DNA from: Mycobacterium sp. HUMS_12744610 | GTDB taxonomy: Bacteria > Actinomycetota > Actinomycetes > Mycobacteriales > Mycobacteriaceae | DNA: 64,000 nt | Direction: 5' to 3' | Assembly (NCBI RefSeq): GCF_041206865.1 | Contig: NZ_JBGEDP010000001.1 | Location: 868,001 to 932,000, forward strand | In this document: positions 38,289-46,817 of the stretch, one piece after another | Layout: each line of letters starts with the position of its first letter | Position numbering within the stretch: position 1 is the stretch's first letter | Notes under the pieces: model-generated | Told to the model about the DNA's origin: nothing | Databases searched by the model: none | The model's input: the letters and a program-made list of their open reading frames with translations, nothing else | Translations under genes and position numbers: made by a program

Positions 38289-38297
38289 ATCCGTGGA

Positions 38298-38331
38298 GAG
38301 CCCGTTGCGGAGAAATTCGCTCGGCGGGTTC
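38298..38331 (+). ncRNA. group II intron domain V
   Basis: A 34-base hairpin ten bases after the maturase stop. It begins GAGCCCG and ends CGGGTTC, with a GAAA-type tetraloop region (GGAGAAATTCG) and the AGC catalytic triad near the 5' side. Length and layout match domain V. Domain VI (CCGGGG paired with CCCCGG) follows before the 3' splice site at 38395. Confidence 0.85.
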
Positions 38332-38760
38332 GGAGGGCGGGCCGGGGAAACGGATCGGTAGAAATGCCGACACCGCGCCCCGGTCCGACCCCTACACCTA
38401 TCTGGGCTGCGGGGAGGGCGACATGTTCTTGTGCGCGATCCGCGACGAGCACTCGCGGCGGGCACTGGGTTGGGCTGTGGATGATCACATGCGCACCGAG
38501 TTGGTCACCGTGGCCGTGCAGCGGGGGGTGTTCGCGCGCGGTGGGCGCTGCGCGGGTAATGCTGGGACAACGTCGGCGCCGAGTCGCTGTGGTCGAGTTT
38601 CAAACAGGAATGCTACTACCGGCACACCCTACGCGACCAAAGCGGAATTGATTGCAGGAGTTGACAATTGGATGAACTTCTACAATAATCAACCAAGGCA
38701 TTAAGCGATCGGGACGCGCTCACCTATCGACTACGAGCGGACGCTGAACCCTGTCGCGGA

Positions 38761-38995
38761 AGCAAGTTATCCGTGTCCATTTTTTCAGGGGAACCCCAGA
38801 CTTCGATCGCGACGTTGGCATCAGCTCGAAGCGTGGCGGTCGCCAAGCCGATGTCGCGAGTTCCACCGGATGATGACAGTGCCATGGTGAGAAGTAGCGG
38901 AACCCGGACAGCCAAACCGGCGAAGTGCATTGTTGTCGGCGTGGTCCTCGATAGCCCCGACGGAACACTTGTGCAAGACGCATATCCTGCTCACC
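38761..38995. other. intergenic stretch between IS3 remnant and TetR gene
   Basis: About 235 bases. A minus-strand frame at 38724-38930 (68 codons, GGTRDIGLATATLRADANVA) reads like a piece of a real protein running into the IS3 remnant. I do not recognise it and it could be a truncated gene end. Promoter elements for the TetR gene must lie at the right side. Confidence 0.35.
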
Positions 38996-39625
38996 ATGCC
39001 AACAGAGTCCGTTCGCCTCTCGTTTCGCCGGCATATGCGTGAGCAAGTCTTGAGGGCTGCCCGGACCCTCACTATCGAGAAGGGCTGGGATCGCGTTCGC
39101 ATGGGTGAAGTCGCAGAGCTTGTCGGCGTGTCCCGCCCGACGCTCTACAAGGAATTCACCGATAAGCAGGGACTGGGCGACGCGCTGGTTGTGGCCGAAG
39201 GCGAACGCTTCTTGAATGGCATTCACGCAGTTTTGGCACAACACGCCGGAGACGTCGGCGGGGGCATCACCGCTGCGGTGTCGTACACACTGAAGGAAGC
39301 GGAAGCGAGCCCGCTCTTGAAGGCGGTGCTGACATCGAACCGGCCTACGGACAGGACGGTCGCTGAGTCAACCGGTATGTTGCCGCTCCTGCCGACCTCT
39401 GCGTCGCTACTGGAGCTATCCTCGGCAGCCCTCGTGACCTGGTTCAACGAGCACTTTTCAGGCCTGGACGCCAATGACGTCAATGATGTCGCCGATGCAC
39501 TGGTAAGGCTGACGGTGAGTCACGTCGTGCTTCCGACCGCCGACGCCGAGACGACCGGGGAGCGCATCTCGCGGATCGCACTTCGCTATTTGGGCGTTCA
39601 TTCCTCCGCAGGCGAGGCGCGTTAA
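38996..39625 (+). CDS. TetR-family regulator
   Basis: A 209-residue TetR protein from ATG 38996. The HTH is MGEVAELVGVSRPTLYKEF with the following TDKQGL linker, and the C-terminal helical domain includes WFNEHFSGLDANDVNDVADA. It lies 87 bp upstream of a P450 gene on the same strand and is likely to regulate the P450-ferredoxin-oxidoreductase set. An AT-rich stretch at 39626-39690 may hold the P450 promoter and operator. The earlier start of the same frame (38930) lacks support. Confidence 0.88.
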   Translation: MPTESVRLSFRRHMREQVLRAARTLTIEKGWDRVRMGEVAELVGVSRPTLYKEFTDKQGLGDALVVAEGERFLNGIHAVLAQHAGDVGGGITAAVSYTLKEAEASPLLKAVLTSNRPTDRTVAESTGMLPLLPTSASLLELSSAALVTWFNEHFSGLDANDVNDVADALVRLTVSHVVLPTADAETTGERISRIALRYLGVHSSAGEAR

Positions 39626-39712
39626 CACTAAGGATTTTATGTTCAAATGTTGACTCTGAAGGAATAATTGTAAACACTTGGAGTGGGGCCGCACGAACCT
39701 TAGGAGATTCTC

Positions 39713-41014
39713 ATGATTGCCAGCACGACGTCCGCACTGAAAACGTCGGCGGAGCGGCGTTCAGCACGTCCATATGATTCTGCCGACTTGTCCTCGACTG
39801 CATTTTGGGCCGGCACCGCCGCCGACCGGGAGAAGACATACGCCGAACTGCGCAAACGTGCTCCCATCAGCTGGCACCCGCGAGTCGAGCACACCATGAT
39901 CGACGACGGGAACGACCGGGGCTTTTGGGCTGTGGTTACGCATCCGTTGCTTGTCGAGGCGACCCGGCGACACGACGATTTCCTGTCAGGTCAGGGCATT
40001 GTCATGGAGTCGATCCCGCAGGAATTGCTCGACACCGCTCAAGGCTTCATTGCGATGGATCCGCCGCGTCATACCAAGATTCGACGATTGCTGGCATCCG
40101 CATTCACGCCGAAGCAGATGCGACTGATCCACCATCAGATCGAGGCCAACGCGAAGCGCGTCGTCGACGACCTGGCTCCACAGGGCAAGGCCGACTTCGT
40201 CGACGAATGCGCGGCGTTGCTGCCGATGCACAACATCTTCGACATGATGGGCGTGCCGGACTCGATGCGCCGCGACATCGCGTGGGAATCACGGTATGCC
40301 GGTGGGTGGAGCGACCCCGAGGTGATGGGCGACGACCCAGTCATACCTCGCCTTTTCCAAGCGATGGGATTCCTAGGCGACGGCGCCCGCGAAATCATCG
40401 CTGCACGTCGCCGGCAGCCCGAAGACGACCTCATGACGAACCTCGTTCAGGCTGAAGTGGACGGTGAAAAACTCACCGAAGATGAGATCGTCTCGTTTTT
40501 CATACTTCTCACGATCGCTGGGAACGACACCACGCGCCAAAGCACCAGTCATGCGATGAAAGCCTTGACCGACTTTCCCGATCAACGAGCGTGGCTGATG
40601 GAGGATTTCGACGGACGAATCAAAGGAGCGGTCGAAGAGTTCGTCCGGTGGGCCACCCCGATCATGACCTTCCGCCGAACGGCAGCTCGCGACTGCGACC
40701 TGGGCGGACAACAGATCACCGAAGGTGACAAGGTCGTACTTTTTTACAGCTCGGCCAACTGGGACACCACAGTGTTCACCAACCCGGAAAAGTTCGATTT
40801 GTCACGGGACCCCAACCCGCACGTGAGCTTCGGAGGTGGAGGTATCCACCACTGCTTGGGCAATCAGCTGGCGCGGCAGCAACTCGCCGCGCTCTTCCGG
40901 GAATTGCTGCACCGCCTGCCTGATATTGAAGTCTGCGGGCCACCCAGCTATACCGTTAGCACTTTCTTCCACGGGGTGAATCATCTTCCCGTCCGCTTCA
41001 CCCCGACTACGTGA
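39713..41014 (+). CDS. cytochrome P450 (CYP124/125/142-like)
   Basis: A 433-residue bacterial P450. The I-helix motif is AGNDTTRQS, ExxR is EEFVRW, and the heme-binding Cys is in FGGGGIHHCLG. The AGNDTT motif and the lipid-type C-terminus recall the mycobacterial CYP124/125/142 group that hydroxylates sterol side chains and branched lipids; this assignment is by general resemblance only. A [3Fe-4S] ferredoxin gene starts 12 bp after its stop and is the probable electron donor. TAGGAGATTCTC precedes the ATG. Confidence 0.9.
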   Translation: MIASTTSALKTSAERRSARPYDSADLSSTAFWAGTAADREKTYAELRKRAPISWHPRVEHTMIDDGNDRGFWAVVTHPLLVEATRRHDDFLSGQGIVMESIPQELLDTAQGFIAMDPPRHTKIRRLLASAFTPKQMRLIHHQIEANAKRVVDDLAPQGKADFVDECAALLPMHNIFDMMGVPDSMRRDIAWESRYAGGWSDPEVMGDDPVIPRLFQAMGFLGDGAREIIAARRRQPEDDLMTNLVQAEVDGEKLTEDEIVSFFILLTIAGNDTTRQSTSHAMKALTDFPDQRAWLMEDFDGRIKGAVEEFVRWATPIMTFRRTAARDCDLGGQQITEGDKVVLFYSSANWDTTVFTNPEKFDLSRDPNPHVSFGGGGIHHCLGNQLARQQLAALFRELLHRLPDIEVCGPPSYTVSTFFHGVNHLPVRFTPTT

Positions 41015-41025
41015 GGCAGCGTGGC

Positions 41026-41217
41026 ATGAAAATCACAGTCGACCGCGATCGATGCTCGTCAATCGGGATGTGTGAAGGCCTGGCTCCCGACTTCTTCGAG
41101 GTCAGTAACGATGGGAAACTCCACATCCTGAATCCTGGGCCACCCGAATGTCACAGGGCACTGATCGAAGATGCCGTGGCGAGTTGCCCCACAGGCGCGC
41201 TCGCGTTGCACGATTGA
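41026..41217 (+). CDS. [3Fe-4S] ferredoxin
   Basis: A 63-residue ferredoxin of the P450-partner type. Cluster cysteines lie in RCSSIGMCEGLAP (C10 and C16, the CX5C spacing of [3Fe-4S] proteins) and in SCPTGAL near the C-terminus. ATG 41026 gives the typical MKITVDRDRC opening; the upstream in-frame start inside the P450 end is unlikely. It passes electrons from a reductase to the P450 encoded immediately upstream. No reductase gene is adjacent. Confidence 0.93.
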   Translation: MKITVDRDRCSSIGMCEGLAPDFFEVSNDGKLHILNPGPPECHRALIEDAVASCPTGALALHD

Positions 41218-41349
41218 CAGACTGGCAGCAGCGAGATCCGGTGCAGCTGTTCGGCACTGGCTTCCGGCCGGTCCACGATGACTGCTCCTCGTCCAACGGG
41301 CTCGCCGACATCGCTCAGGAGCACAACACAACGCAATGGAGCCGCAGTA

Positions 41350-42366
41350 GTGAGTACCTTTGGACTCTCTGTCCTAGCCCCTGACCTTGCCGCGATGAAG
41401 GTCACCGCCACCGCGGCCGACCAGGCCGGGTTCGACGCGGTGTGGGCATCGGAGTTCTATACCCGGTCGGGATCCATCTCGATGGCGGCAATGGCCACCT
41501 CGACTGACAGGTGTCGCATCGGGTCGTCGATTCTCTACGGCGTCGGACGCAGCCCGCTGGTCTTGGCGACCGAGGCGCGCGATCTCGACGAACTGTCCGG
41601 CGGTCGCATCGTGCTCGGCATCGGCAACGGCACCAAACGGATGATGAGCAACTGGCACAGCGTCGCCGATACCAGCGCCCCCGCCCTGCGCGTCGAGGAA
41701 CTCGTACCCCTTATTCGGCGCATCTGGAACCTGCACGAGGGACCAGTCCGCCACGAAGGCCGCTTCTACCAGATGAATCTCATCCCCAGCGGCCCGGTAG
41801 ACCCGCCTGCGCGCGATATTCCGATCATCACCGCCGCGGTGCGCCCGCGGATGTGCGAAGCCGCCGGCCGGGTCGCTGACGGGCTGGCCGGGCATCCGCT
41901 CTTCACGACCGCCTACGTGGAGGAAGTCGTGCGGCCCGCGGTGGCCAAGGGCGCCGCACGCACCGGGCGCGATCCCGACGACGTCGAGATTGTGTCAATG
42001 GTCATGTGCTCCATCCACGACGACCCGGAAATCGCCCGTCGCGAGGTCGCGCAACAGATCGCGTTCTACGCATCAGTCAGAACCTACCAACCGCTGCTCG
42101 ACTTCTGCGGATTCGCCAAACAGGGTGCCGTTATCCGAGAAGCCTTCGCACGCGGTGACTTTGCGGCCATGTTCGACGCGGTGACGGACGACATGATCGA
42201 CGTGATGGGCGTCGCTGGCACCGCCAGCGAGGTGCGCGCCGGGCTGCGCCGCTACGAGGGGGTACTCGACCACATCATGCTCTACCCGCCGTCGGTGGGT
42301 ATCGCACCTGAGCGGGTCGGCCAAAACCTCGGTGAGATGATCAAGCACTGCGCCCCCGGCCAGTAA
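41350..42366 (+). CDS. LLM-class F420-dependent oxidoreductase
   Basis: A 338-residue luciferase-like monooxygenase-family protein with a TIM-barrel fold: FDAVWASEFYTRSG, TSTDRCRIGSSILYG, LDELSGGRIVLGIGNGTKR. In mycobacteria this class normally uses F420H2 or FMNH2 to reduce or oxidise lipophilic substrates. I chose GTG 41350, which follows GGAG by eight bases; the frame opens earlier at 41278 but that part is poor. It is on the same strand behind the ferredoxin after about 130 bp. Confidence 0.85.
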   Translation: MSTFGLSVLAPDLAAMKVTATAADQAGFDAVWASEFYTRSGSISMAAMATSTDRCRIGSSILYGVGRSPLVLATEARDLDELSGGRIVLGIGNGTKRMMSNWHSVADTSAPALRVEELVPLIRRIWNLHEGPVRHEGRFYQMNLIPSGPVDPPARDIPIITAAVRPRMCEAAGRVADGLAGHPLFTTAYVEEVVRPAVAKGAARTGRDPDDVEIVSMVMCSIHDDPEIARREVAQQIAFYASVRTYQPLLDFCGFAKQGAVIREAFARGDFAAMFDAVTDDMIDVMGVAGTASEVRAGLRRYEGVLDHIMLYPPSVGIAPERVGQNLGEMIKHCAPGQ

Positions 42367-42558
42367 CATCCCGGTTCATGTAGGTGCGCCAGCGTCTGTG
42401 TCGACGACAACCCGCGGCGGTGAATGAGTCTCCCGTCTAATTCGAAATGACCGGTTCATCGACGGTGTGCTCCTGCCGGTACCGTAGGGATCGCCTTCGA
42501 CGACGAGTTCGTAAGCCACCTAGTGCCAGTGCTTCTCTGCTCGCGCTCACCGTTGATG

Positions 42559-43428
42559 CTAGACGCGGCTCCCGATTCGCTGGGCGCCATCGGAGTCGAA
42601 GAGTTCTTTGGCCCAGCGTTCGAGGACTTCGGTGCTGTCCCAGTCGTCGGGGTGGAAGCCGGCGCGGGTGTAGGAACGGAAGCGCTGCACCGCGTCCGGG
42701 CTGAACAGTGGGGAACGACGGAAGGCTCGAAGGCTGCGCAGTAAGCGCAGTGGGTTGTAGGCTGCGCGGTCACCCGCCAGAGAGCGAGTGGTCTGGATGA
42801 CCAACTCGGTGAACAAGATGACTGTGGCAATCCGCATTCCCCAGACCCTGGTGCGTTCGGTTCCACCGACCGTCTCGAAGACGTCGAAAGCGACGGCCTT
42901 GTGCTCGGATTCTTCTAAAGCGTGCCAGAGCAGAATCGGCCGGACCTCGGTGTCGCCGATCAGCTCTTGTGCCTCGTCGCTGGTCAGAATGATTTCGGCG
43001 AACGTCGCCGTGTAGTGCTCAAGGGCAGCCGTCACGGCCAGGCGCATCTTCGGAGAGAATCGCTTCTCGAGCCGGTCAACCAACTTCTTGATGTGCCGAT
43101 CGATCCCGTCGGTCGGATAGCCCATCGCTTGGAGCCGCTCGTTAAGCAGCCGATGCTGGTGCCGGTGGGTGGCCTCCTGCGCGATGAATCCCTTGACCGC
43201 CTCTTGGAGGTCGGGGTCGCTGACCTGGTCACGGTACTGGCGCACCGATCGGATGAAGAAGTCTTCGCCCTCGGGGAACGTTGCCGACAAGGTAGAGACA
43301 AAGTGGCTCATCACCAAGTCGCCGTCGACGAAGTGCTGGCGACTGGTCCCAGCAGGCATTGCGAAACGGACACGGCGAGCCTTTGGCAGCACCCTCTTTG
43401 CTGGCCGTGTGGGCGACTCACTGGTCAT
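42559..43428 (-). CDS. predicted metal-dependent hydrolase, ferritin-like helical fold
   Basis: A 289-residue protein of the COG3687/PF10118 type. Carboxylate/His motifs typical of a diiron-like helical bundle are present: EATHRHQHRLLNE (residues about 95-107), EHYTATFAE and EESEHKAVAFDVFE. The reaction has not been settled for this family; it often neighbours P450 and flavoprotein genes in mycobacteria. It is divergent from the TetR gene at 43499 across a perfect palindrome and is therefore probably the direct target of that regulator. Confidence 0.82.
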   Translation of the reverse strand: MTSESPTRPAKRVLPKARRVRFAMPAGTSRQHFVDGDLVMSHFVSTLSATFPEGEDFFIRSVRQYRDQVSDPDLQEAVKGFIAQEATHRHQHRLLNERLQAMGYPTDGIDRHIKKLVDRLEKRFSPKMRLAVTAALEHYTATFAEIILTSDEAQELIGDTEVRPILLWHALEESEHKAVAFDVFETVGGTERTRVWGMRIATVILFTELVIQTTRSLAGDRAAYNPLRLLRSLRAFRRSPLFSPDAVQRFRSYTRAGFHPDDWDSTEVLERWAKELFDSDGAQRIGSRV

Positions 43429-43459
43429 GTGCTACTCCCATCTCCAAGCGGACCTCAAT

Positions 43460-43485
43460 AATCTGACTTTATACCTAGTCAGATT
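43460..43485. promoter_or_regulatory. perfect palindromic operator
   Basis: Arms AATCTGACT (43460-43468) and AGTCAGATT (43477-43485) are exact reverse complements with an 8-base spacer. It lies in the 70-bp gap between the divergent metal-dependent hydrolase and TetR genes, overlapping the likely promoters. Confidence 0.75.
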
Positions 43486-43498
43486 TAGATGACAAACT

Positions 43499-44209
43499 GT
43501 GTCTATGCGTTCAGTCCGGGTGTATCGCGGAGTGTCTGCAGAGCAGCGCCATCAGCACCGGCGTACACGTCTCATCGACGCCGCTATCGAGCTGATCGGT
43601 ACCCGAGGCGTGGCCGCCACCACCGTGACTGCCGTCTGCGCCGAGTCACGTGTCACCTCGCGTTACTTCTACCAGCATTTCTCCGACCGCGACGCGCTCT
43701 TGCGGGCCGTCTACCAGCAGCTCTATGCCACCTTCCAAGACGTAATAGTCCAAGCGATCCCAGACGCCGGCGCGCCACCCGACGTGTTGGCGTATGCCCC
43801 CATCCGCGCACTGGTCAACATGATCGAAGACGATCCTCGGCTGGCCCGCATTTTGTTCGTTGAATCCGCAACGGAGCCACTCCTTCGCGAGTTGCGGAGC
43901 CAATTGATGGCCGGTTTCGCCGACCTCGTGCTGCGCGAGGCCAGACTTCACCTGGATATCGCCGACTCTGCGGTGGGCGTCGCGCATCTGGCTTCAACCC
44001 TCGGTGTCGGAGGACTCTTCGAGGTTCTGCGCCGCTGGCTGGACGGCGAACTGGACTTCAGTACTGATGAACTCGTCCAACACTGCGCAGGTTTCCTGGG
44101 CAGCCTCGGCACCTACGTGCTGCTGCAGAACATAGGCGAGGCGCCGGTTCCTGAATCCGGGGCATCGGCAAACGCTCTATCGGCTCGCGGCCACGCCCGG
44201 CGATGCTGA
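43499..44209 (+). CDS. TetR-family regulator
   Basis: A 236-residue TetR protein. The start is GTG 43499 (ATG 43505 also possible). HTH region: VTAVCAESRVTSRYFYQHFSDRD. A typical C-terminal helical domain follows (ALVNMIEDDPRLARILFVE). A perfect palindrome lies 14 bp upstream of its start. Probable autorepressor and repressor of the divergent ferritin-like hydrolase gene. Confidence 0.9.
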   Translation: MSMRSVRVYRGVSAEQRHQHRRTRLIDAAIELIGTRGVAATTVTAVCAESRVTSRYFYQHFSDRDALLRAVYQQLYATFQDVIVQAIPDAGAPPDVLAYAPIRALVNMIEDDPRLARILFVESATEPLLRELRSQLMAGFADLVLREARLHLDIADSAVGVAHLASTLGVGGLFEVLRRWLDGELDFSTDELVQHCAGFLGSLGTYVLLQNIGEAPVPESGASANALSARGHARRC

Positions 44210-44235
44210 GTGCGTGTCCGGTTTGACGCCCACGA

Positions 44236-44904
44236 TCAGGACGGTAGCGTCCCGGGCACGTCATCGACGCTGAGCGCGTGCACCAGATAACGTTCAGCTA
44301 GGGTTTCGGCGAGCCGACTGGTGTGTTCGACGATCTCCTCCTGACTTACGTCGAGCAAGCCGGCATGCCAGGCGGTGATCAGCTCGACGAAGCCCCCAAC
44401 CGCCACCAAGGTGTCCATGCGGAGCGCGGTTTCATCGGCATCCGGTCTCAGATGGGGCTTGCTCGCCGCGACCACGAGGTGCGTCGCCTCTTGCAGGGCA
44501 ACAGCGCGCCGGTCTTGCAGCGGTGAGCTGCCCACGTGCTGGGTCAGCAAGATCTTTGCCCTGCCGGGATCTTGTGTGATGCGGTCGACCACCATAGAGA
44601 TGGTCATGCGAATAGTCTCGAGGGGCGGCTGCCCGACGCGTTCTGCGAGGGTCGCGGAAACCTCACCGAGCATCTCGTTCCGTACCCCGTCCCAGGCGGC
44701 AACCAGCAACTCGTCGCGGGTCTTGAAGTCTTCATAGAAGTAGCGGTCGTTCAGGCTGGTCCGGGAGCAAACGCCCCTCATGGTGACTGCGGCCCAACCG
44801 CTTTCGCTCCAGATCTCGGTCGCGGCATCGATCAGACGCTGCCGACGTTCCGCGCGGCGTTCCGCGCCGGTACGCCCGCCCCATCGTTTCGCCTTCGTCC
44901 GCAC
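44236..44904 (-). CDS. TetR-family regulator, divergent from SDR operon
   Basis: About 222 residues from GTG 44904 (an ATG at 44925 extends it). HTH: MRGVCSRTSLNDRYFYEDFKTRDEL. The gene converges with the TetR at 43499 (26 bp between stops). It is divergent from the SDR/diiron/BVMO operon that starts at 45039, so it is the best candidate regulator of that operon. The gap shows no perfect palindrome to my eye. Confidence 0.88.
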   Translation of the reverse strand: MRTKAKRWGGRTGAERRAERRQRLIDAATEIWSESGWAAVTMRGVCSRTSLNDRYFYEDFKTRDELLVAAWDGVRNEMLGEVSATLAERVGQPPLETIRMTISMVVDRITQDPGRAKILLTQHVGSSPLQDRRAVALQEATHLVVAASKPHLRPDADETALRMDTLVAVGGFVELITAWHAGLLDVSQEEIVEHTSRLAETLAERYLVHALSVDDVPGTLPS

Positions 44905-45038
44905 ATTTCCATCTTGACAAAGCAACGTAGGTCACACCAAACTGACGGCATGTGCCCACAATGGTGGCTGGTGCCACCAGTTGCTTTCGAGGCAGCGACG
45001 GAATCAACCGTCAGATCGCAGCAACGGCGGATACTCCG

Positions 45039-45875
45039 ATGAGGCTGCTGCCGTTTGGGAATCCCCCCCGCCGGAGTGACCGTGCCGACGCGGTGATCAC
45101 CGGTGCAGGCAGCGGCATTGGCCGCGCATTTGCCGTCGAGCTGGCGCGCCGGGGCGGCCGTGTGGTGTGCGCCGACATCGACGGCATTCGCGCCAAGGAG
45201 ACAGCGGACCTGATCTCCAAGCTGGGCGGTCATGGCATCGGCGTTGTTTGCGACGTCTCAGACGAGCATCAGGTCCGGGATCTTGCCGATTCGGCCGAGA
45301 AGTGGTTCGGCGGCGCTCCCGGACTGGTGATCAACAATGCCGGAATTGGCGCTGGAGGCAACGTCGTCGGTGCGACATCCACGAGCGATTGGTCCGCGAC
45401 GTTGTCGGTCAATCTGTGGGGAGTCATCCACGGCTGCGAAGTCTTTGTCCCGCGGCTCCGGGAACGTGGATTCGGAGGGCTCATCAACGTCGCGTCGGCG
45501 GCAAGCTTCGGTGCGGCCCCCCGCATGGCCGCCTACAACGTGAGCAAAGCGGGCGTACTCGCGCTGTCCGAAACCTTGGCAGCCGAGCTCAGCGGAACCG
45601 GCGTCACGGTGACCGTCCTATGCCCCACCTTCGTCAAAACAAATATCGTCGACAATCCACGCATCGAGGAATCGGCGGCCACGCTAGCCGCCAACTTGAT
45701 GAAGTGGACCGGCGTATCACCAGAGTCGGTAGCACGAACCACCCTGGATGCGCACGACCGCGGCCAGCTATACGTCCTGCCGCAACTCGACGCCAAAATC
45801 CTCTGGCAGCTCAAGAGAACCATGCCGGGTACCTTCACCCACGCGATGGGACTCATCCAGCGAATAACGCGTTGA
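45039..45875 (+). CDS. short-chain dehydrogenase/reductase
   Basis: A 278-residue SDR from ATG 45039. The cofactor motif is TGAGSGIGRAF, then CADIDG (an acidic residue after strand 2, suggesting NAD preference), NNAGIG, and the catalytic Ser-Tyr-Lys in VASAASFGAAPRMAAYNVSK. It probably interconverts an alcohol and a ketone. It is 18 bp upstream of the ferritin-like gene, which in turn overlaps a Baeyer-Villiger-type gene, so it could form the ketone consumed next. Confidence 0.88.
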   Translation: MRLLPFGNPPRRSDRADAVITGAGSGIGRAFAVELARRGGRVVCADIDGIRAKETADLISKLGGHGIGVVCDVSDEHQVRDLADSAEKWFGGAPGLVINNAGIGAGGNVVGATSTSDWSATLSVNLWGVIHGCEVFVPRLRERGFGGLINVASAASFGAAPRMAAYNVSKAGVLALSETLAAELSGTGVTVTVLCPTFVKTNIVDNPRIEESAATLAANLMKWTGVSPESVARTTLDAHDRGQLYVLPQLDAKILWQLKRTMPGTFTHAMGLIQRITR

Positions 45876-45893
45876 CACAACCTAGGAGGAGAC

Positions 45894-46817
45894 ATGGCTT
45901 TCGAATACGGCGATATGCTGCAGACGATTAAAGACCGCCAGTGGGCGCTGGCCGACATCGACTGGGACGCACCGGGTGCCGAGTTGATCACCGACGAACA
46001 GCGCCCCAGCCTGAAACAGTTCATGTCAGACGTGGTATGGATCGAGCATGTCGGTGCCCGCGCTTTCGCGGCCATGGCCCCCAAGGCGCCGTTCGACGCG
46101 TTGGGTGAGATTTACAGGTATTTCCACGCCGAAGAGCAGCGGCACGCCAACGTGGAGCTCGCTCTCATGCATCGCTGGGGGATGCTCGAGGAGGGCGAGA
46201 CTCCGGTGCCGAACAAGAACATCCGGCTGGTCATCGAATGGCTGGACCGATACGCCGAAGCACTTCCGTTGACGGTGATCGGTGCTGCCATACCGGCTTT
46301 AGAAACCGCTCTGGACGGAGCACTGTTGAAGTTTTTGGTGGACGAGGTGTCAGATCCCGTGTGCGGCGAAGTTTTCGCCAAGGTCAACAGCGACGAGTCT
46401 CGCCACCTGGCGGTGGGTTTTCAGGTGCTCAACGACCTGGGCGCCAGCCCAATGAGGATCCATGCGATTCAGACGGTGGGAGCTCTTATCGACCCGAGGG
46501 TACTTACCGGTGCGTTGCTTTACATCCCGCTGCTGACCCGGATGCTGATAAACCTGAACGCCTGGGGCCTGTCCGAGGAAAGGCTGTACAACGCAGTCAC
46601 CCGCTACTCGAACGTCGGCGATCGCAGCGAGCACACCCGCCGTGTTCCCCCCTATCACATCCTCAAGGCCCATATGTCTGCCACGATCAAGCACTCCCAA
46701 CCGCTGCACTTCATCTCGCAGCGCCTCGGTAGGGTGATCGACCACTTCCCCACGCAAGTGCTCGGCAAGACGCCGTCATGGACTGATGAGCTGACCTATG
46801 AACCGGTGGCCAGATGA
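45894..46817 (+). CDS. ferritin-like (putative diiron) protein
   Basis: A 307-residue helical protein with likely iron ligands: E in WIEHVGARAF, EEQRHANVE (residues about 79-87) and the second-half DESRHLAVGF. The paired E/ExxH pattern is that of diiron carboxylate proteins. The exact reaction is unknown; oxygenase, desaturase-like or aldehyde-forming functions are possible. An AGGAGG RBS precedes the ATG. Its stop overlaps the ATG of the flavoprotein at 46814, implying close functional coupling. Confidence 0.78.
   Translation: MAFEYGDMLQTIKDRQWALADIDWDAPGAELITDEQRPSLKQFMSDVVWIEHVGARAFAAMAPKAPFDALGEIYRYFHAEEQRHANVELALMHRWGMLEEGETPVPNKNIRLVIEWLDRYAEALPLTVIGAAIPALETALDGALLKFLVDEVSDPVCGEVFAKVNSDESRHLAVGFQVLNDLGASPMRIHAIQTVGALIDPRVLTGALLYIPLLTRMLINLNAWGLSEERLYNAVTRYSNVGDRSEHTRRVPPYHILKAHMSATIKHSQPLHFISQRLGRVIDHFPTQVLGKTPSWTDELTYEPVAR

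Larger units (their letters stand above)
36236..38395 (+). mobile_element. group II intron
   Basis: A 2160-bp intron placed exactly between codons ATC and ACC of the IS3 remnant. It starts GAGCGCC, one mismatch from the group II 5' consensus GUGYG, and ends CCCCTAC with an AY terminus. The likely branch-point A is seven bases from the end. The first 600 bases hold ribozyme domains I-III and part of IV with no gene; the maturase lies in domain IV; domains V and VI follow. Insertion into a mobile element is common for bacterial group II introns. Confidence 0.88.
36050..38760 (+). pseudogene. IS3-family orfB remnant split by group II intron
   Basis: The 5' part (about 36050-36235) gives [20 protein letters not shown] and ends DAVWSSDI. 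The 3' part from 38396 continues TYLGCGEGDMFLCAIRDEHS, GWAVDDHMRTELV. Joined, they form the first-Asp region (SDITYL) of an IS3 orfB integrase. The N-terminal 150 or so residues are missing, and after about 38540 frameshifts break the rest (SLWSSFKQECYYRH, then WMNFYNNQPRH, then IGTRSPIDYE). It was already dead, or died after, the intron insertion. Confidence 0.85.

Noticed and set aside
37551..38465. 304-codon minus-strand frame
   Set aside because: Antisense to the group II intron maturase and crosses domain V.
38724..38930. 68-codon minus-strand frame beside the IS3 remnant
   Set aside because: Protein-like in part, but too short and unrecognised; noted only as a possible gene end.
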